A stretch of 33,685 bases of DNA from Vibrio tasmaniensis 1F-187 (GTDB lineage: Bacteria; Pseudomonadota; Gammaproteobacteria; Enterobacterales; Vibrionaceae). The stretch is from contig NZ_AJZM02000136.1 in assembly GCF_000272405.2 (NCBI RefSeq), positions 1 to 33,685 on the forward strand. The letters are read 5' to 3'. The notes below the pieces were generated by a model. It was given only the letters and a program-made list of their open reading frames with translations, searched no databases and was not told where the DNA came from. Of the stretch, positions 25,197 to 33,685 are shown piece after piece (position 1 is the first letter of the stretch; every line of letters begins with the position of its first letter). A program made the position numbers and the translations under genes.

Positions 25197-25231
25197 AAAA
25201 AATGGCTCCTACTTAGGAGCCATTTTTTATT
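25197..25231. terminator. Bidirectional intrinsic terminator
   Basis: An AAAAAATGGCTCCT stem pairs with AGGAGCCATTTTTT through a 4-base loop. T tracts appear on both strands, so it can stop both the lipoprotein gene and the converging gene at 25260. Confidence 0.88.
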
Positions 25232-25259
25232 CTGAATAGTGCTTACGTAATGAACCTGA

Positions 25260-25853
25260 TTAACTGGTCAGTTCCGGCTCTGACAGCTCTGGTTCATAAA
25301 GCTCTTGCACGCAAGCACGACTGATGTCTTCATCAATGTAGGCCATTCCAAGTTTATTGAGATAATCCATACGATCCGCAGTGCGCAGTTCGATGCTTGG
25401 GCCTGCGATGTTGTTCTTTTGATAGATCTCAGTTAAGTGAGCCATGAATTGCTCGCCAACACTCATCATTAATAGGCTCATTGCGCCAACGTCAGGCCTT
25501 ACTTTGGCTTGTTGTTTTTCAGATAGATTGACTGCTAATACGATAGGGCGCTCTTCACCCTCAAAACGAGTGCTGCGCTCGCGAATGGTTTGCTGAGCCC
25601 AGTAATACGCCAGTTCTTTACTCTGGGTGAGAAACACTGGTTCAACCGATTCGGTGTAGTTGTTACCGATGGTCGCCATGGTTTTTGAAGCGGCTTCATT
25701 GAGCGCTTTGTCTCCAGAGCGCTTTAGCCCTTGACCTTGAATAGACGCGAGTAAAGCTGAAGATGTGCCGTGATACCAAGTATCACCCGTTGCGAAACCA
25801 TTTTCTGATAACAGTGTTTTTGCATCTTGTAGGTGTGTCGGTATTGAAGTCAT
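25260..25853 (-). CDS. Putative ADP-ribosyltransferase-fold protein, 197 aa
   Basis: The ATG at 25853 has GAGAG upstream and is preferred over a TTG at 25865. The protein has no signal peptide or helices for the membrane. The pattern TWYHGTSSALLASIQGQGL near the N-terminus, then VFLTQSKELAYYWAQQ, recalls the His and Tyr motifs of the PARP/RNA-phosphotransferase ADP-ribosyl fold (H of YHGT, Y of the LAYYWA helix). A Glu in SIELRTADR (~160) could be the third residue. The match is by eye and modest. A metabolic, NAD-sensing or toxin role is possible; no antitoxin-like partner sits beside it. Confidence 0.75.
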   Translation of the reverse strand: MTSIPTHLQDAKTLLSENGFATGDTWYHGTSSALLASIQGQGLKRSGDKALNEAASKTMATIGNNYTESVEPVFLTQSKELAYYWAQQTIRERSTRFEGEERPIVLAVNLSEKQQAKVRPDVGAMSLLMMSVGEQFMAHLTEIYQKNNIAGPSIELRTADRMDYLNKLGMAYIDEDISRACVQELYEPELSEPELTS

Positions 25854-25963
25854 AGGCACTCTCAAAAAATAAGAATCTCAACAAATAGGAATCTGAACAA
25901 ATATGTATACAGTTAGCTTAAACAGAAGTTGTTCGGTTAACCGTGGTGTGGAACACAAATCTG

Positions 25964-26055
25964 AGGCTTTGAGATAAAGCTGGCAGTAGTAGCTTTATCT
26001 CAAAGCCTTCCCCCGGATCTTACCTAAGTAAGAGAGAAGGGCGGGGGAGGCTTTA
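25964..26055 (-). other. Alternative-hairpin region downstream of aceA
   Basis: Segment A (25964-25981) and segment B (25991-26008) are perfectly complementary over 18 bp with a 9-base loop. Segment B's end plus the next bases (26002-26015) can instead pair with segment C (26042-26054) apart from one bulged base, enclosing a further 6-bp stem TCTTAC/GTAAGA (26018-26033). The two foldings share AAAGCCT and exclude each other. The region follows the aceA stop and precedes the 201-codon-frame gene on the same strand. No T tract follows, so it is not a plain intrinsic terminator. Confidence 0.6.
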
Positions 26056-26065
26056 GCGTTAGCGA

Positions 26066-27664
26066 TTAATCAAATTGATTAGACGTATTCGCTTCACCCG
26101 CTGCTTTTAGTGCATTTTCACCAGCAAAGTATTCTTTGTGGTCATCACCCATGTCTGAACCAGACATGTTTTGGTGTTTAACACATGCGATACCTTGGCG
26201 AATCTCTTTACGTTGAACATTAGCAACGTAGCCCAACATGCCTTGGTCACCGAAGTATTCTTTTGCAAGGTTGTCGGTAGACAGTGCTGCTGTGTGGTAA
26301 GTCGGCAGAGTAATCAAGTGGTGGAAGATACCCGCTTCGCGAGATGCGTCTGCTTGGAATGTACGAATCTTCTCGTCAGCGCTTGCAGACAGTTCAGTTT
26401 CATCGTATTCCGCACTCATTAGGCTTGCACGGTCGTAAGCTGATACATCTTTACCTGCTGCTGCCATTGCATCGTATGCTTGTTGGCGGAAGTTTAATGT
26501 CCAGTTGAATGATGGAGAGTTGTTGTAAACCAGTTTCGCATTAGGGTGAACTTCACGTACGCCGTCCATCATCTCTTTGATTTGACCGATGTGTGGTTTC
26601 TCAGTCTCAATCCAAAGAAGGTCAGCACCCGCGTTGATTGCTTCAATACAGTCGAATACACAGCGGTCTTCACCAGTACCTTCGCGGAATTGGTATAAGC
26701 CTGAAGGCAGACGCTTAGGACGAACTAGCTTGCCGTCACGATTGAAGCAAACATCACCTTCAGCCATATCTGCAACATCAATCTCTTCAACGTCTAGGTA
26801 TGAGTTGTAGATATCACCTTGGTCGCCAGGTTCTTTCACTACCGCGATTTCTTTTGTTAGGCCAGCACCTTGTGAATCGGTACGAGCAACAATGATGCCG
26901 TTGTCGATGCCTAGTTCAAGGAAAGCGTAACGAAGTGCGCGAAGTTTTGCGTGGAAGTCAGCATGAGGAACCGTTACTTTGCCGTCTTGGTGACCACATT
27001 GCTTCTCATCGGCTACTTGGTTTTCGATTTGTAGACAACATGCACCCGCTTCAATCATTTGCTTAGCCATTAGGTAAGTCGCTTCTGCGTTACCGAAACC
27101 TGCATCGATATCCGCAATGATTGGTACTACGTGTGTTACGTGGTTGTCGATTTTGTCTTGGATTTGGTCTTGTAGATTCACATCACCCGCTTCACGTGCT
27201 GCGTCTAGCTGACGGAACAAGCCACCTAGTTCACGAGCATCCGCTTGGCGTAGGAAGGTGTATAGCTCTTCTACTAGGCCTGCAACTGAGGTTTTCTCAT
27301 GCATTGATTGGTCTGGAAGTGGACCGAAGTCAGAGCGAAGTGCCGCGACCATCCAACCTGAAAGGTATAGGTAACGACGGTCTGTCTTGCCATCAAAGTG
27401 CTTTTTAATCGAAATCAGCTTTTGTTGGCCGATGAAACCATGCCAGCAACCCAGAGACTGAGTGTATTGAGAGCTATCTTCGTCGTAAGCCGCCATGTCT
27501 GCACGCATAATATCTGCCGTGTATTGCGCAATATCCAGACCTGTTTTGAATTTGTTTTGAGCTCGCATACGGGCTGCAGATTCAGGGTTAATTGCATCCC
27601 ATGGAGCACCAGCAGCGCTTTTTGCAACTTCAATCTTTTCGATATCTTGTGTAATTTGCGACAT
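26066..27664 (-). CDS. aceA: Isocitrate lyase (long form)
   Basis: The 532-residue protein is an isocitrate lyase of the ~530-residue type found in Vibrio and Pseudomonas. The active-site Cys223 lies in EKQCGHQDGK, where the second position is Gln instead of the usual Lys or Arg of the shorter type. IIADIDAGFGNA (~182-193) and ARTDSQGA (metal/substrate region) are intact. It splits isocitrate to glyoxylate and succinate in the cytosol, bypassing the CO2-losing steps of the TCA cycle on acetate or fatty acids. AAGGAA precedes the ATG at 27664. It is divergent from a LysR gene, with malate synthase G just beyond. Confidence 0.95.
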   Translation of the reverse strand: MSQITQDIEKIEVAKSAAGAPWDAINPESAARMRAQNKFKTGLDIAQYTADIMRADMAAYDEDSSQYTQSLGCWHGFIGQQKLISIKKHFDGKTDRRYLYLSGWMVAALRSDFGPLPDQSMHEKTSVAGLVEELYTFLRQADARELGGLFRQLDAAREAGDVNLQDQIQDKIDNHVTHVVPIIADIDAGFGNAEATYLMAKQMIEAGACCLQIENQVADEKQCGHQDGKVTVPHADFHAKLRALRYAFLELGIDNGIIVARTDSQGAGLTKEIAVVKEPGDQGDIYNSYLDVEEIDVADMAEGDVCFNRDGKLVRPKRLPSGLYQFREGTGEDRCVFDCIEAINAGADLLWIETEKPHIGQIKEMMDGVREVHPNAKLVYNNSPSFNWTLNFRQQAYDAMAAAGKDVSAYDRASLMSAEYDETELSASADEKIRTFQADASREAGIFHHLITLPTYHTAALSTDNLAKEYFGDQGMLGYVANVQRKEIRQGIACVKHQNMSGSDMGDDHKEYFAGENALKAAGEANTSNQFD

Positions 27665-27691
27665 AACTATTCCTTAGTTTCACGTGGACAT

Positions 27692-27756
27692 GTTGGCCAA
27701 CTTGGCGAGGTCATTTGATTTGGATTAAATCTAACCATGGACAAAGAATAACCATG
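27692..27756. promoter_or_regulatory. Candidate operators in the aceA-lysR divergent region
   Basis: GTTGGCCAAC (27692-27701) is a perfect 10-bp palindrome. GATTT and AAATC (27717-27731) form a 15-bp site with the LysR T-N11-A spacing, and TAACCATG occurs twice as a direct repeat (27732-27739, 27749-27756). They lie between aceA and the LysR gene, where binding could control both. Which of them is used is unknown. Confidence 0.4.
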
Positions 27757-27805
27757 TGTGTGATAATTTTGTTAATTTATAGTTATTATGTTCGGCATTT
27801 TTCTT

Positions 27806-28759
27806 ATGAATATTGCTCGTGTAGACCTTAATTTACTTGTGTATTTAGACATGTTGCTACGTGAAAGAAACGTAACGCGTGCAGCAAATCAACTGGGTAT
27901 TACTCAGCCAGCCATGAGTAATGGCCTACGCCGATTGCGTGATCTTTTTGAAGATCCGCTGTTAGTGAGAACCAGTGAAGGGATGATACCGACCGAACGA
28001 GCACATAAGTTGCAGCCACTGATTCGAAACATTTTGGTTAATGTAGAGAAGACACTGCAGCCGACCACGGAATTTAATGCAGAAGACAGTGAACGCGTGT
28101 TTCGTATCATGGCAAGTGACTATGCTGAGTCGACCATTATTCAACCTCTTCTGAAAAGGTTAAGCGAGATCGCGCCGAAAATACGACTGGATATCATGAC
28201 GCCAAGTGACGTGAGTTATCAGGATGTAGAGCAAGGTACCGTTGATATAATTATCAATCGATTTGACGATATTCCACAGTCGTTCCACCAGATGAGCCTT
28301 TGGCACGACGGGTTTTCTTGCCTATTTAGTTGTGATAACCCAATAGCCGACAACTTCGATATTTTGTCTTATCTAAAGGCGCAGCATATCTGGGTAAGTA
28401 AGACTGGAATGGGAACCGGAGTTGGGATCAACCCAAGCGAAGCGCAAAAGCTAGGTTGGATAGATGAAGCATTAATGCGCATTGGTAAAACGCGCAATAT
28501 CACGGTGTTTACTCGACACTATTTGTCGGCGATTCTCTTCGCACAACAAAAGAATCTGATCCTGACCATTCCAACCAAAGCGGCTCAACTGCAGCGCAAT
28601 AACCCTAGATTGTTGATCAAGCCTGCGCCATTTGCGATTGAACCCTTTGAGGTGAAGATGGCATGGAGTCCATTGTTGCAAACCAATCCCGACCATCAGT
28701 GGATGCGTCGCTTGATTAAAAGTGTCGCTAATGAAATCGAGAGTGGCGTTACGGAATAA
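27806..28759 (+). CDS. LysR-family regulator of the glyoxylate-shunt locus
   Basis: From the ATG at 27806 the protein has 317 residues and the normal LysR beginning MNIARVDLNLLVYLDML; an in-frame ATG at 27788 would add MFGIFL. Neither has a clear ribosome binding site. The helix-turn-helix is at ~17-60 (NVTRAANQLGITQPAMSNGLRRL). The substrate-binding half has SDYAESTIIQPLL and VSKTGMGTGVGINPSEA. Its place between aceA and glcB suggests that it controls one or both. The effector is unknown. Confidence 0.9.
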   Translation: MNIARVDLNLLVYLDMLLRERNVTRAANQLGITQPAMSNGLRRLRDLFEDPLLVRTSEGMIPTERAHKLQPLIRNILVNVEKTLQPTTEFNAEDSERVFRIMASDYAESTIIQPLLKRLSEIAPKIRLDIMTPSDVSYQDVEQGTVDIIINRFDDIPQSFHQMSLWHDGFSCLFSCDNPIADNFDILSYLKAQHIWVSKTGMGTGVGINPSEAQKLGWIDEALMRIGKTRNITVFTRHYLSAILFAQQKNLILTIPTKAAQLQRNNPRLLIKPAPFAIEPFEVKMAWSPLLQTNPDHQWMRRLIKSVANEIESGVTE

Positions 28760-28804
28760 CACGGTTTGTAGGGTATTTTTTTTGTGAATATCCAGTATAA
28801 CTGG

Positions 28805-28825
28805 CATAAATTAGCTAAATTTATG
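28805..28825. promoter_or_regulatory. 21-bp inverted repeat upstream of glcB
   Basis: CATAAATT (28805-28812) and AATTTATG (28818-28825) are perfect complements around AGCTA. The site lies between the LysR stop and the tandem repeats before glcB and may bind a regulator. Confidence 0.4.
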
Positions 28826-28900
28826 TCCGTTGCGTAAGTTTAATCTAGTAACGTAAATTTGAGCTAGTAACGTGAATTTAAGCCAGTTACGTAGATTTAA
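28825..28900 (+). repeat. Four 19-bp tandem repeats just upstream of glcB
   Basis: Consecutive 19-base units start at 28825, 28844, 28863 and 28882. The three later units share the pattern CTAGTAACGTRAATTTRA (CCAGTTACG in the last); the first is more diverged (GTCCGTTGCGTAAGTTTAA). They end 33 bases before the glcB start codon, so they overlap or follow the promoter and 5' leader. Regular phasing suggests repeated protein binding sites or slippage-generated copies. Confidence 0.75.
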
Positions 28901-28933
28901 TGAGTAGTCATCAGTTAGTTTGAGAGAGATTTT

Positions 28934-31117
28934 ATGAGCAGTCGTATTCAACAGGGAAGCTTGAACATTGATAGCACCCTCTACCAATTAATTAATGAGC
29001 AGGTAATTCCTGGAACAGGCATTGTCGCTGAAGACTTTTGGCAATCATTTGCAACTATCCTTGAAGACTTGGCTCCCAAGAACCGCGCACTGCTTATCAA
29101 GCGTGAAGATCTTCAACATCAAATTGACGTTTGGCACCAAGAGCGTGCGGGACAAACGCTAGATGCGGCCGAGTACAAACAGTTCTTACAGCAGATTGGC
29201 TACCTAGTTCCTGAGGGCGATGACTTTCAAGTAACGACCGCCAGCGTTGAGCCTGAAATTGCAACACAAGCGGGTCCGCAGCTTGTTGTACCTATTATGA
29301 ATGCACGTTTTGCACTTAACGCAGCTAATGCGCGTTGGGGCAGTTTATACGATGCGCTCTACGGAACCGATGTCATCAGTGAAAGTGATGGTGCCGAAAA
29401 GGGTGGAAGCTTTAACCCGGTTCGTGGCGCTAAAGTAGTGAGCTACGCTCGAGGTTTCCTTGATGATGCTGCACCGTTAAACGGTGTTTCCCATAAAGAC
29501 GTGACTAAATACAGCATCAGCAACGTCAGTATTGGCAATACACTGACAGCGACCTTAGACAACGGCGAAGAAGTCACTCTGATTGATCGCAACCAGTTCA
29601 TTGGTTATCAAGGTGATGCGAGTGCCCCTTCAAGTATTCTGCTTAAGCACAACAATCTACATATTGAAATTCAAATTGACCCAAGCGCACCAATTGGCAG
29701 CGTTGATGTGGCTGGTATTAAAGATGTGCTGGTGGAATCGGCACTGACTACGATTATGGATTGCGAAGACTCAGTAGCTGCGGTCGATGGTGAAGATAAA
29801 GCGTTGGCTTACCGTAACTGGTTAGGCTTGATGAAAGGTGACTTACAAGAGTCGCTAGAGAAAAACGGCAAAACCATCGTTCGTAACCTTAATCCAGACC
29901 GCCAATACACTAGCGTGACGGGCGGTGAGATCTCGCTGAAAGGTCGCAGCATGTTGTTCATACGCAATGTGGGCCACCTGATGACCAACCCTGCCATTAT
30001 TGATGCAGACGGTAACGAAGTCCCTGAAGGAATTATGGATGGCATGGTCACTTCGCTAATCGCAATGCACGATTTAAAAGGGAACAGTGCTTACCAAAAC
30101 TCGACCGCGAACAGCATCAATATTGTTAAACCTAAGATGCATGGTCCTGAAGAAGTCGCGTTCACCAATGAGCTGTTTGGTCGCATTGAAGATGCATTAG
30201 GGCTAGATCGATTCACGATCAAAGTTGGCATCATGGACGAAGAGCGTCGTACTTCGGTTAACCTTAAAGAATGTATTCGAGCGGCTAAAGATCGTGTTGT
30301 GTTCATCAACACAGGTTTCTTAGACCGAACGGGTGATGAGATTCACACCAGTATGGAAGCGGGACCATTCGCTCCTAAAACACAGCTGAAAACCATGACT
30401 TGGATTGGCGCATACGAAGATCAGAACGTTGATCTTGGCTTAGCTTGTGGCCTGCAAGGTAAAGCCCAGATTGGTAAAGGTATGTGGCCAGAGCCAGACA
30501 ATATGGCGAAGATGATGGACGCGAAAATCGGACACCCACAAGCGGGCGCAAATACTGCTTGGGTTCCTTCTCCAACTGCCGCGACTTTGCATGCCTTGCA
30601 CTATCACAAGGTGAGTGTACCAAGCCGCCAGAAAGAGCTTCGCGAGCGTGTGAGAGCGAACGTTGATGATATTCTGACTATTCCGCTATTAGGTAATCAA
30701 AAGCTGACAGCTCAAGATATCCAAAACGAATTGGACAACAATACGCAAGGTATTCTTGGTTACGTAGTGCGTTGGATTGACCAAGGCGTCGGGTGTTCTA
30801 AGGTGCCAGATATTAACGATGTAGGTTTGATGGAAGACCGCGCTACGCTGCGTATTTCGAGCCAACACATTGCGAACTGGTTACGTCATGGGATTTGTAA
30901 TGAAGCCCAAGTAATGAAAACCATGAAGCGCATGGCCGCAGTAGTTGACGAGCAAAACGCTAGCGACCCGAGCTACCGTAATATGGCACCTGACTTTGAA
31001 AACAGCATCGCATTTTCAGCAGCGTGTCAGTTGGTATTCGAAGGCTGCGCTCAACCTAGTGGTTACACCGAGCCAGTGCTGCATGCTATGCGTCTAAAAC
31101 TGAAAGCGCAGGGATAG
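28934..31117 (+). CDS. glcB: Malate synthase G
   Basis: The 727-residue length fits malate synthase G (E. coli GlcB 723), not the ~530-residue A form. Arg344 in FIRNVGHLM and Asp635 in [13 protein letters not shown] are in the family positions for the catalytic Arg and the proton-abstracting Asp. [17 protein letters not shown] and [18 protein letters not shown] are further hallmarks, with metal-binding Glu and Asp. It condenses glyoxylate with acetyl-CoA to malate, completing the shunt opened by AceA. GAGAGAGA lies before the ATG. A terminator follows, so it is the end of its transcription unit. Confidence 0.95.
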   Translation: MSSRIQQGSLNIDSTLYQLINEQVIPGTGIVAEDFWQSFATILEDLAPKNRALLIKREDLQHQIDVWHQERAGQTLDAAEYKQFLQQIGYLVPEGDDFQVTTASVEPEIATQAGPQLVVPIMNARFALNAANARWGSLYDALYGTDVISESDGAEKGGSFNPVRGAKVVSYARGFLDDAAPLNGVSHKDVTKYSISNVSIGNTLTATLDNGEEVTLIDRNQFIGYQGDASAPSSILLKHNNLHIEIQIDPSAPIGSVDVAGIKDVLVESALTTIMDCEDSVAAVDGEDKALAYRNWLGLMKGDLQESLEKNGKTIVRNLNPDRQYTSVTGGEISLKGRSMLFIRNVGHLMTNPAIIDADGNEVPEGIMDGMVTSLIAMHDLKGNSAYQNSTANSINIVKPKMHGPEEVAFTNELFGRIEDALGLDRFTIKVGIMDEERRTSVNLKECIRAAKDRVVFINTGFLDRTGDEIHTSMEAGPFAPKTQLKTMTWIGAYEDQNVDLGLACGLQGKAQIGKGMWPEPDNMAKMMDAKIGHPQAGANTAWVPSPTAATLHALHYHKVSVPSRQKELRERVRANVDDILTIPLLGNQKLTAQDIQNELDNNTQGILGYVVRWIDQGVGCSKVPDINDVGLMEDRATLRISSQHIANWLRHGICNEAQVMKTMKRMAAVVDEQNASDPSYRNMAPDFENSIAFSAACQLVFEGCAQPSGYTEPVLHAMRLKLKAQG

Positions 31118-31193
31118 AGAAGCAACCCAATAACAAAAACAGAGAATGTAAAATACTAAAAAAAAAGAAACCCCCTTTAACCGAGCCCAAGGT

Positions 31194-31221
31194 GCCGCGC
31201 TTTTATAGCGCGGCTTTTTTT
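31194..31221 (+). terminator. Intrinsic terminator of glcB
   Basis: GCCGCGC and GCGCGGC form a 7-bp all-GC stem with a TTTTATA loop, followed by seven T. It lies about 75 bases past the stop. Confidence 0.9.
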
Positions 31222-31328
31222 GATTCATTTTTGTGGTGAGAAAGGTGGGGAGTGGGGTAGGTTAGTGATCACTAAAACTTAATTATTTCTGAGCCCTAAT
31301 CACTGCCGAAACCTAGTTACTACCAACC

Positions 31329-32756
31329 TTATTTTCCGCCAAAGCAAAGATACTTAATGTCCATGTATTCATCGATGCCTTCTTTTGCGCCTTCACGGCC
31401 AATACCTGATTGCTTAACACCGCCGAACGGCGCGACCTCGGTTGAGATGAGACCATCATTAATACCGACCATACCGTACTCAAGTGCCTCTGCGATGTTC
31501 CATACTCGATGAATGTTCTGACTGTAGAAGTACGACGCTAATCCATAAATGGTGTCGTTTGCCATCTCAATAAGCTCTTCGTCTGTCTCGAATTGCATCA
31601 CAGGAGCGACAGGACCAAAGATCTCTTGCTGAACAATGTCCATGCTGTGTTTCACATTTTTAAGAATGACAGGTTGAAGGAAAAGCCCATCAAGCTCTTG
31701 AGTTGGCGTCACAGGTGTCGCGCCTTGTTCTACCGCTCTGTCTATTAATGCTTGGATGTTGTTCTTCGCATTCTGACTGACAACAGGACCAATGGTGACA
31801 CCCTCATCTAAGCCGTTACCAATCTTAAGCTGCTGAACCGCTTGATCGAATTTAGCCACGAACTCATCGTATACTTTACTGTGAACATAGAAACGGTTTG
31901 CACAGACACATGTTTGTCCCGCATTACGGAATTTCGACGCCATTGCGCCTTGAACTGCAGCGTCGATATCCGCATCGTCAAACACGATAAACGGTGCATT
32001 GCCACCCAGTTCCATTGAGGTACGCTTAATGCCTTTTGCCGCTTGAGCCATCAAGATACTGCCGACTCGAGTCGAACCAGTAAAAGAGATCTTTTTGATC
32101 AGTGGGTGTGATGTGAAAAGCTCGCCAATCTGTTCAGGGCTGTCGCCAAGTACGACTTGGAGTAGATCTTTAGGAATGCCCGCTTGGTAAGCCAATTCAA
32201 CCACAGCAAATGCAGAAAGCGGCGTTTCATCTGAGGGCTTCACAATAAAACTACAGCCAGCAGCAAGGGCAGGAGCGGCCTTACGAGTGATCATTGCAAT
32301 AGGGAAGTTCCATGGCGTAATTGCACACGCGACTCCAATAGGCTGCTTGATGGTCACCAAGCGTTTGCCAGCGACTGTGCTAGGAATAGAATCACCATAA
32401 GTACGTTTGGCTTCTTCTGCAAACCACTCAATAAAGCTCGCGCCATACACGACTTCGCCTGTCGCTTCTGCTAACGGTTTACCCTGCTCAATCGTCATGA
32501 TTCGAGCCAGATCTTCTTTGTTTTCAAGGATCAGTTGGTGCCAACGGTGCAGTGATGCAGCACGAGATTTAGCTGGAACCTTGGCCCACTCTTTCTGTGC
32601 AACATGAGCACGTTCAATCGCGTTTGCTAACTCTGCTTGTGATGAAATAGGTGCGTGTCCGACGAGTTCACCTGTCGCTGGATTTGTGACTGCAACTGCG
32701 TTGTTCGCTTCTGTCACCATAAAAGAGAGTAAGTGCTGGTTCTTAATGTTTAGCAT
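31329..32756 (-). CDS. gabD: NAD(P)-dependent succinate-semialdehyde dehydrogenase
   Basis: The 475-residue aldehyde dehydrogenase has the oxyanion-hole TPWN (147-150), cofactor-region VKPSDETPLSA, FTGSTRVG, general-base Glu249 in MELGGNAPF, and catalytic Cys283 in GQTCVCANRF. The CVC pair at 283-285 and the GFGGVKQSGIGREG-like end (PFGGVKQSGIGREGA) are typical of GabD-type enzymes, which oxidise succinate semialdehyde to succinate. A related substrate such as glutarate semialdehyde cannot be excluded. AAAGGAA precedes the ATG at 32756. It is downstream of an IclR gene on the same strand (gap ~190 bases), and no GABA transaminase is next to it. Confidence 0.88.
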   Translation of the reverse strand: MLNIKNQHLLSFMVTEANNAVAVTNPATGELVGHAPISSQAELANAIERAHVAQKEWAKVPAKSRAASLHRWHQLILENKEDLARIMTIEQGKPLAEATGEVVYGASFIEWFAEEAKRTYGDSIPSTVAGKRLVTIKQPIGVACAITPWNFPIAMITRKAAPALAAGCSFIVKPSDETPLSAFAVVELAYQAGIPKDLLQVVLGDSPEQIGELFTSHPLIKKISFTGSTRVGSILMAQAAKGIKRTSMELGGNAPFIVFDDADIDAAVQGAMASKFRNAGQTCVCANRFYVHSKVYDEFVAKFDQAVQQLKIGNGLDEGVTIGPVVSQNAKNNIQALIDRAVEQGATPVTPTQELDGLFLQPVILKNVKHSMDIVQQEIFGPVAPVMQFETDEELIEMANDTIYGLASYFYSQNIHRVWNIAEALEYGMVGINDGLISTEVAPFGGVKQSGIGREGAKEGIDEYMDIKYLCFGGK

Positions 32757-32823
32757 CGTGATTCCTTTGTTGTGATTACTTTAGACGTGTTGCTTATATG
32801 CGGGTTGGCGAGTGTTCAAATGA

Positions 32824-32881
32824 CTTCGACCAACCGTTGATTGGTCGAAGATAGTGGTCGTTAGCTCGTTAGCTCGTTAGT
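32824..32881. promoter_or_regulatory. Hairpin/operator plus 8-bp tandem repeats upstream of gabD
   Basis: CTTCGACCAA (32824-32833) and TTGGTCGAAG (32841-32850) form a perfect 10-bp inverted repeat with a 7-base centre, about 70 bases before the gabD start. TCGTTAGC repeats three times at 32858-32881. The inverted repeat may be an IclR operator or the iclR transcript end; no T tract follows it. Confidence 0.5.
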
Positions 32882-32944
32882 TCGTCCGTGCTTAAGTTGT
32901 TGCTTTCGAAGCGATAGCCACTCGAAGCGGTCTAAGAAAATGAC

Positions 32945-33685
32945 CTATTGTTGACTCCAATTATCAGACTCTATCTTAGCGAGCGCTTTTGCTGCTTTTT
33001 GAAGAGCGGGTAGGTACTTGATCGCTTCATCAGGTTTGACTCGAATTACAGGCGCTTGTATCGCTAGGCCGAGGTTTGATTGACCCGTAGATGACGGGAT
33101 CAGTACCGCGATACAGACTAAGCCCGGCAAAAACTCTTCGTCATCAATCGCAAAGCCTTGGATTTTCGCTTCTTCGATGTCTTTCTCTAACATCGAATAG
33201 TCTGTAATAGTGTTCACTGTGTACTGAGTCAGTGGCACATTTTCAATTAATCGTCTGCGCTGTGACTTAGACATGTGCGCCAAAAACAGTTTTCCGCTTG
33301 CTGAGCAATGTACTGGGACGCGAGAACCTGGGTGTAGATGAAAACGAAGGGGTGCTTCAGTTTCTGCACGATCAAGATAGATGATCTCGCCACTTGATAG
33401 CGCCGTTAGGTTACAGCTTTCGCCAACTTCTGCTCTCAGGTTTTCAAGAATAGTGCGTCGGGCACTGTGCATGGTGCTATTCAACAATAGGTTTTCGGCA
33501 AGCTTTCTGAGTCGAATACCTGAGCTGTAGTGCTTCTCATCGCCGTCTCTTTGAATGATGCCTGCCGCTTCTAACTGCTGAAGCATTCGGTGCAGCGTAG
33601 GTTTTGGCAGTCCAGTTTCTTCGACTAATCCTTGAAGAGAAATAAACTCGTCTTTTTGCGCTATCACCTCTAATAGTGCAAAAAG
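32945..33685 (-). CDS. IclR-family transcriptional regulator, partial (N-terminus beyond right edge)
   Basis: The frame is open to the window edge, and the residues at the edge (LFALLEVIAQKDEF) continue the usual IclR N-terminus, so the start lies outside. The visible 246 residues contain most of the winged helix-turn-helix (SLQGLVEETGLPKPTLHRML) and the whole effector-binding domain (GSRVPVHCSASGKLFLAHM; FAIDDEEFLPGLVCIAVLI). The Cys-rich SASGK loop and DDEE region are conserved in the family. It sits immediately upstream of gabD on the same strand and may regulate it. The effector is unknown. Confidence 0.9.
   Translation of the reverse strand, partial: LFALLEVIAQKDEFISLQGLVEETGLPKPTLHRMLQQLEAAGIIQRDGDEKHYSSGIRLRKLAENLLLNSTMHSARRTILENLRAEVGESCNLTALSSGEIIYLDRAETEAPLRFHLHPGSRVPVHCSASGKLFLAHMSKSQRRRLIENVPLTQYTVNTITDYSMLEKDIEEAKIQGFAIDDEEFLPGLVCIAVLIPSSTGQSNLGLAIQAPVIRVKPDEAIKYLPALQKAAKALAKIESDNWSQQ

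Noticed and set aside
28825..28900. CRISPR array
   Set aside because: The units are contiguous 19-bp tandem repeats without unique spacers, and no cas gene is present.

Overview
The window looks like a chromosomal segment of a Vibrio species, with moderate-to-low GC and genes packed on both strands. The strongest taxonomic marker is a luxM/luxN pair (acyl-homoserine-lactone synthase plus its hybrid sensor kinase), which is characteristic of Vibrionaceae. A Splendidus- or Harveyi-like member is plausible, but I cannot name the species from sequence alone.

Layout. Positions 1-1300 hold an accessory-looking minus-strand module: a 53-residue protein gene, an intrinsic terminator, then a gene for a C39/papain-like cysteine peptidase that runs off the left edge. 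A palindrome-rich, gene-free stretch follows to 1928. Positions 1929-3833 encode a periplasmic 5'-nucleotidase-type phosphatase. Positions 4205-7055 are a three-gene ABC importer operon of the FecCDE/BtuCDF class behind a 28-bp near-perfect palindrome. Positions 7077-8066 encode an MDR oxidoreductase. Positions 8087-11176 contain an intact PhyH-type dioxygenase gene and, 2.3 kb away in the same orientation, a relic of the 3' end of a second copy. These bracket a small cargo block: a two-helix membrane protein, a B12-binding radical SAM enzyme and a small exported protein. Positions 11481-15056 carry a membrane GGDEF protein, an EamA transporter and an MFS transporter. Positions 15375-16838 hold kduD plus an RpiB-family isomerase, a likely unsaturated-uronate branch. 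Positions 16977-20440 hold an outer-membrane protein and a DUF1254/DUF1214 protein divergent from a LysR regulator. Positions 20484-24325 are luxM-luxN. Positions 24742-25853 hold a cystatin-like lipoprotein and an ADP-ribosyltransferase-like protein. Positions 26066-31117 are a glyoxylate-shunt locus (aceA, divergent LysR regulator, malate synthase G). Positions 31329-33685 hold a succinate-semialdehyde dehydrogenase and a right-truncated IclR regulator.

How genes work together. aceA and glcB supply both dedicated glyoxylate-shunt steps around one LysR gene. KduD and the RpiB-like enzyme can perform consecutive isomerase and reductase steps towards 2-keto-3-deoxygluconate. LuxM makes the signal that LuxN senses, and their genes overlap. 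The ABC importer genes are translationally coupled in part. The best candidates for undescribed biology are the peptide/peptidase module at the left edge, the PhyH-bracketed radical SAM cargo block, the alternative-hairpin region downstream of aceA, and the 19-bp tandem repeats just before glcB. No rRNA, tRNA, CRISPR array, transposase or integrase was recognised.
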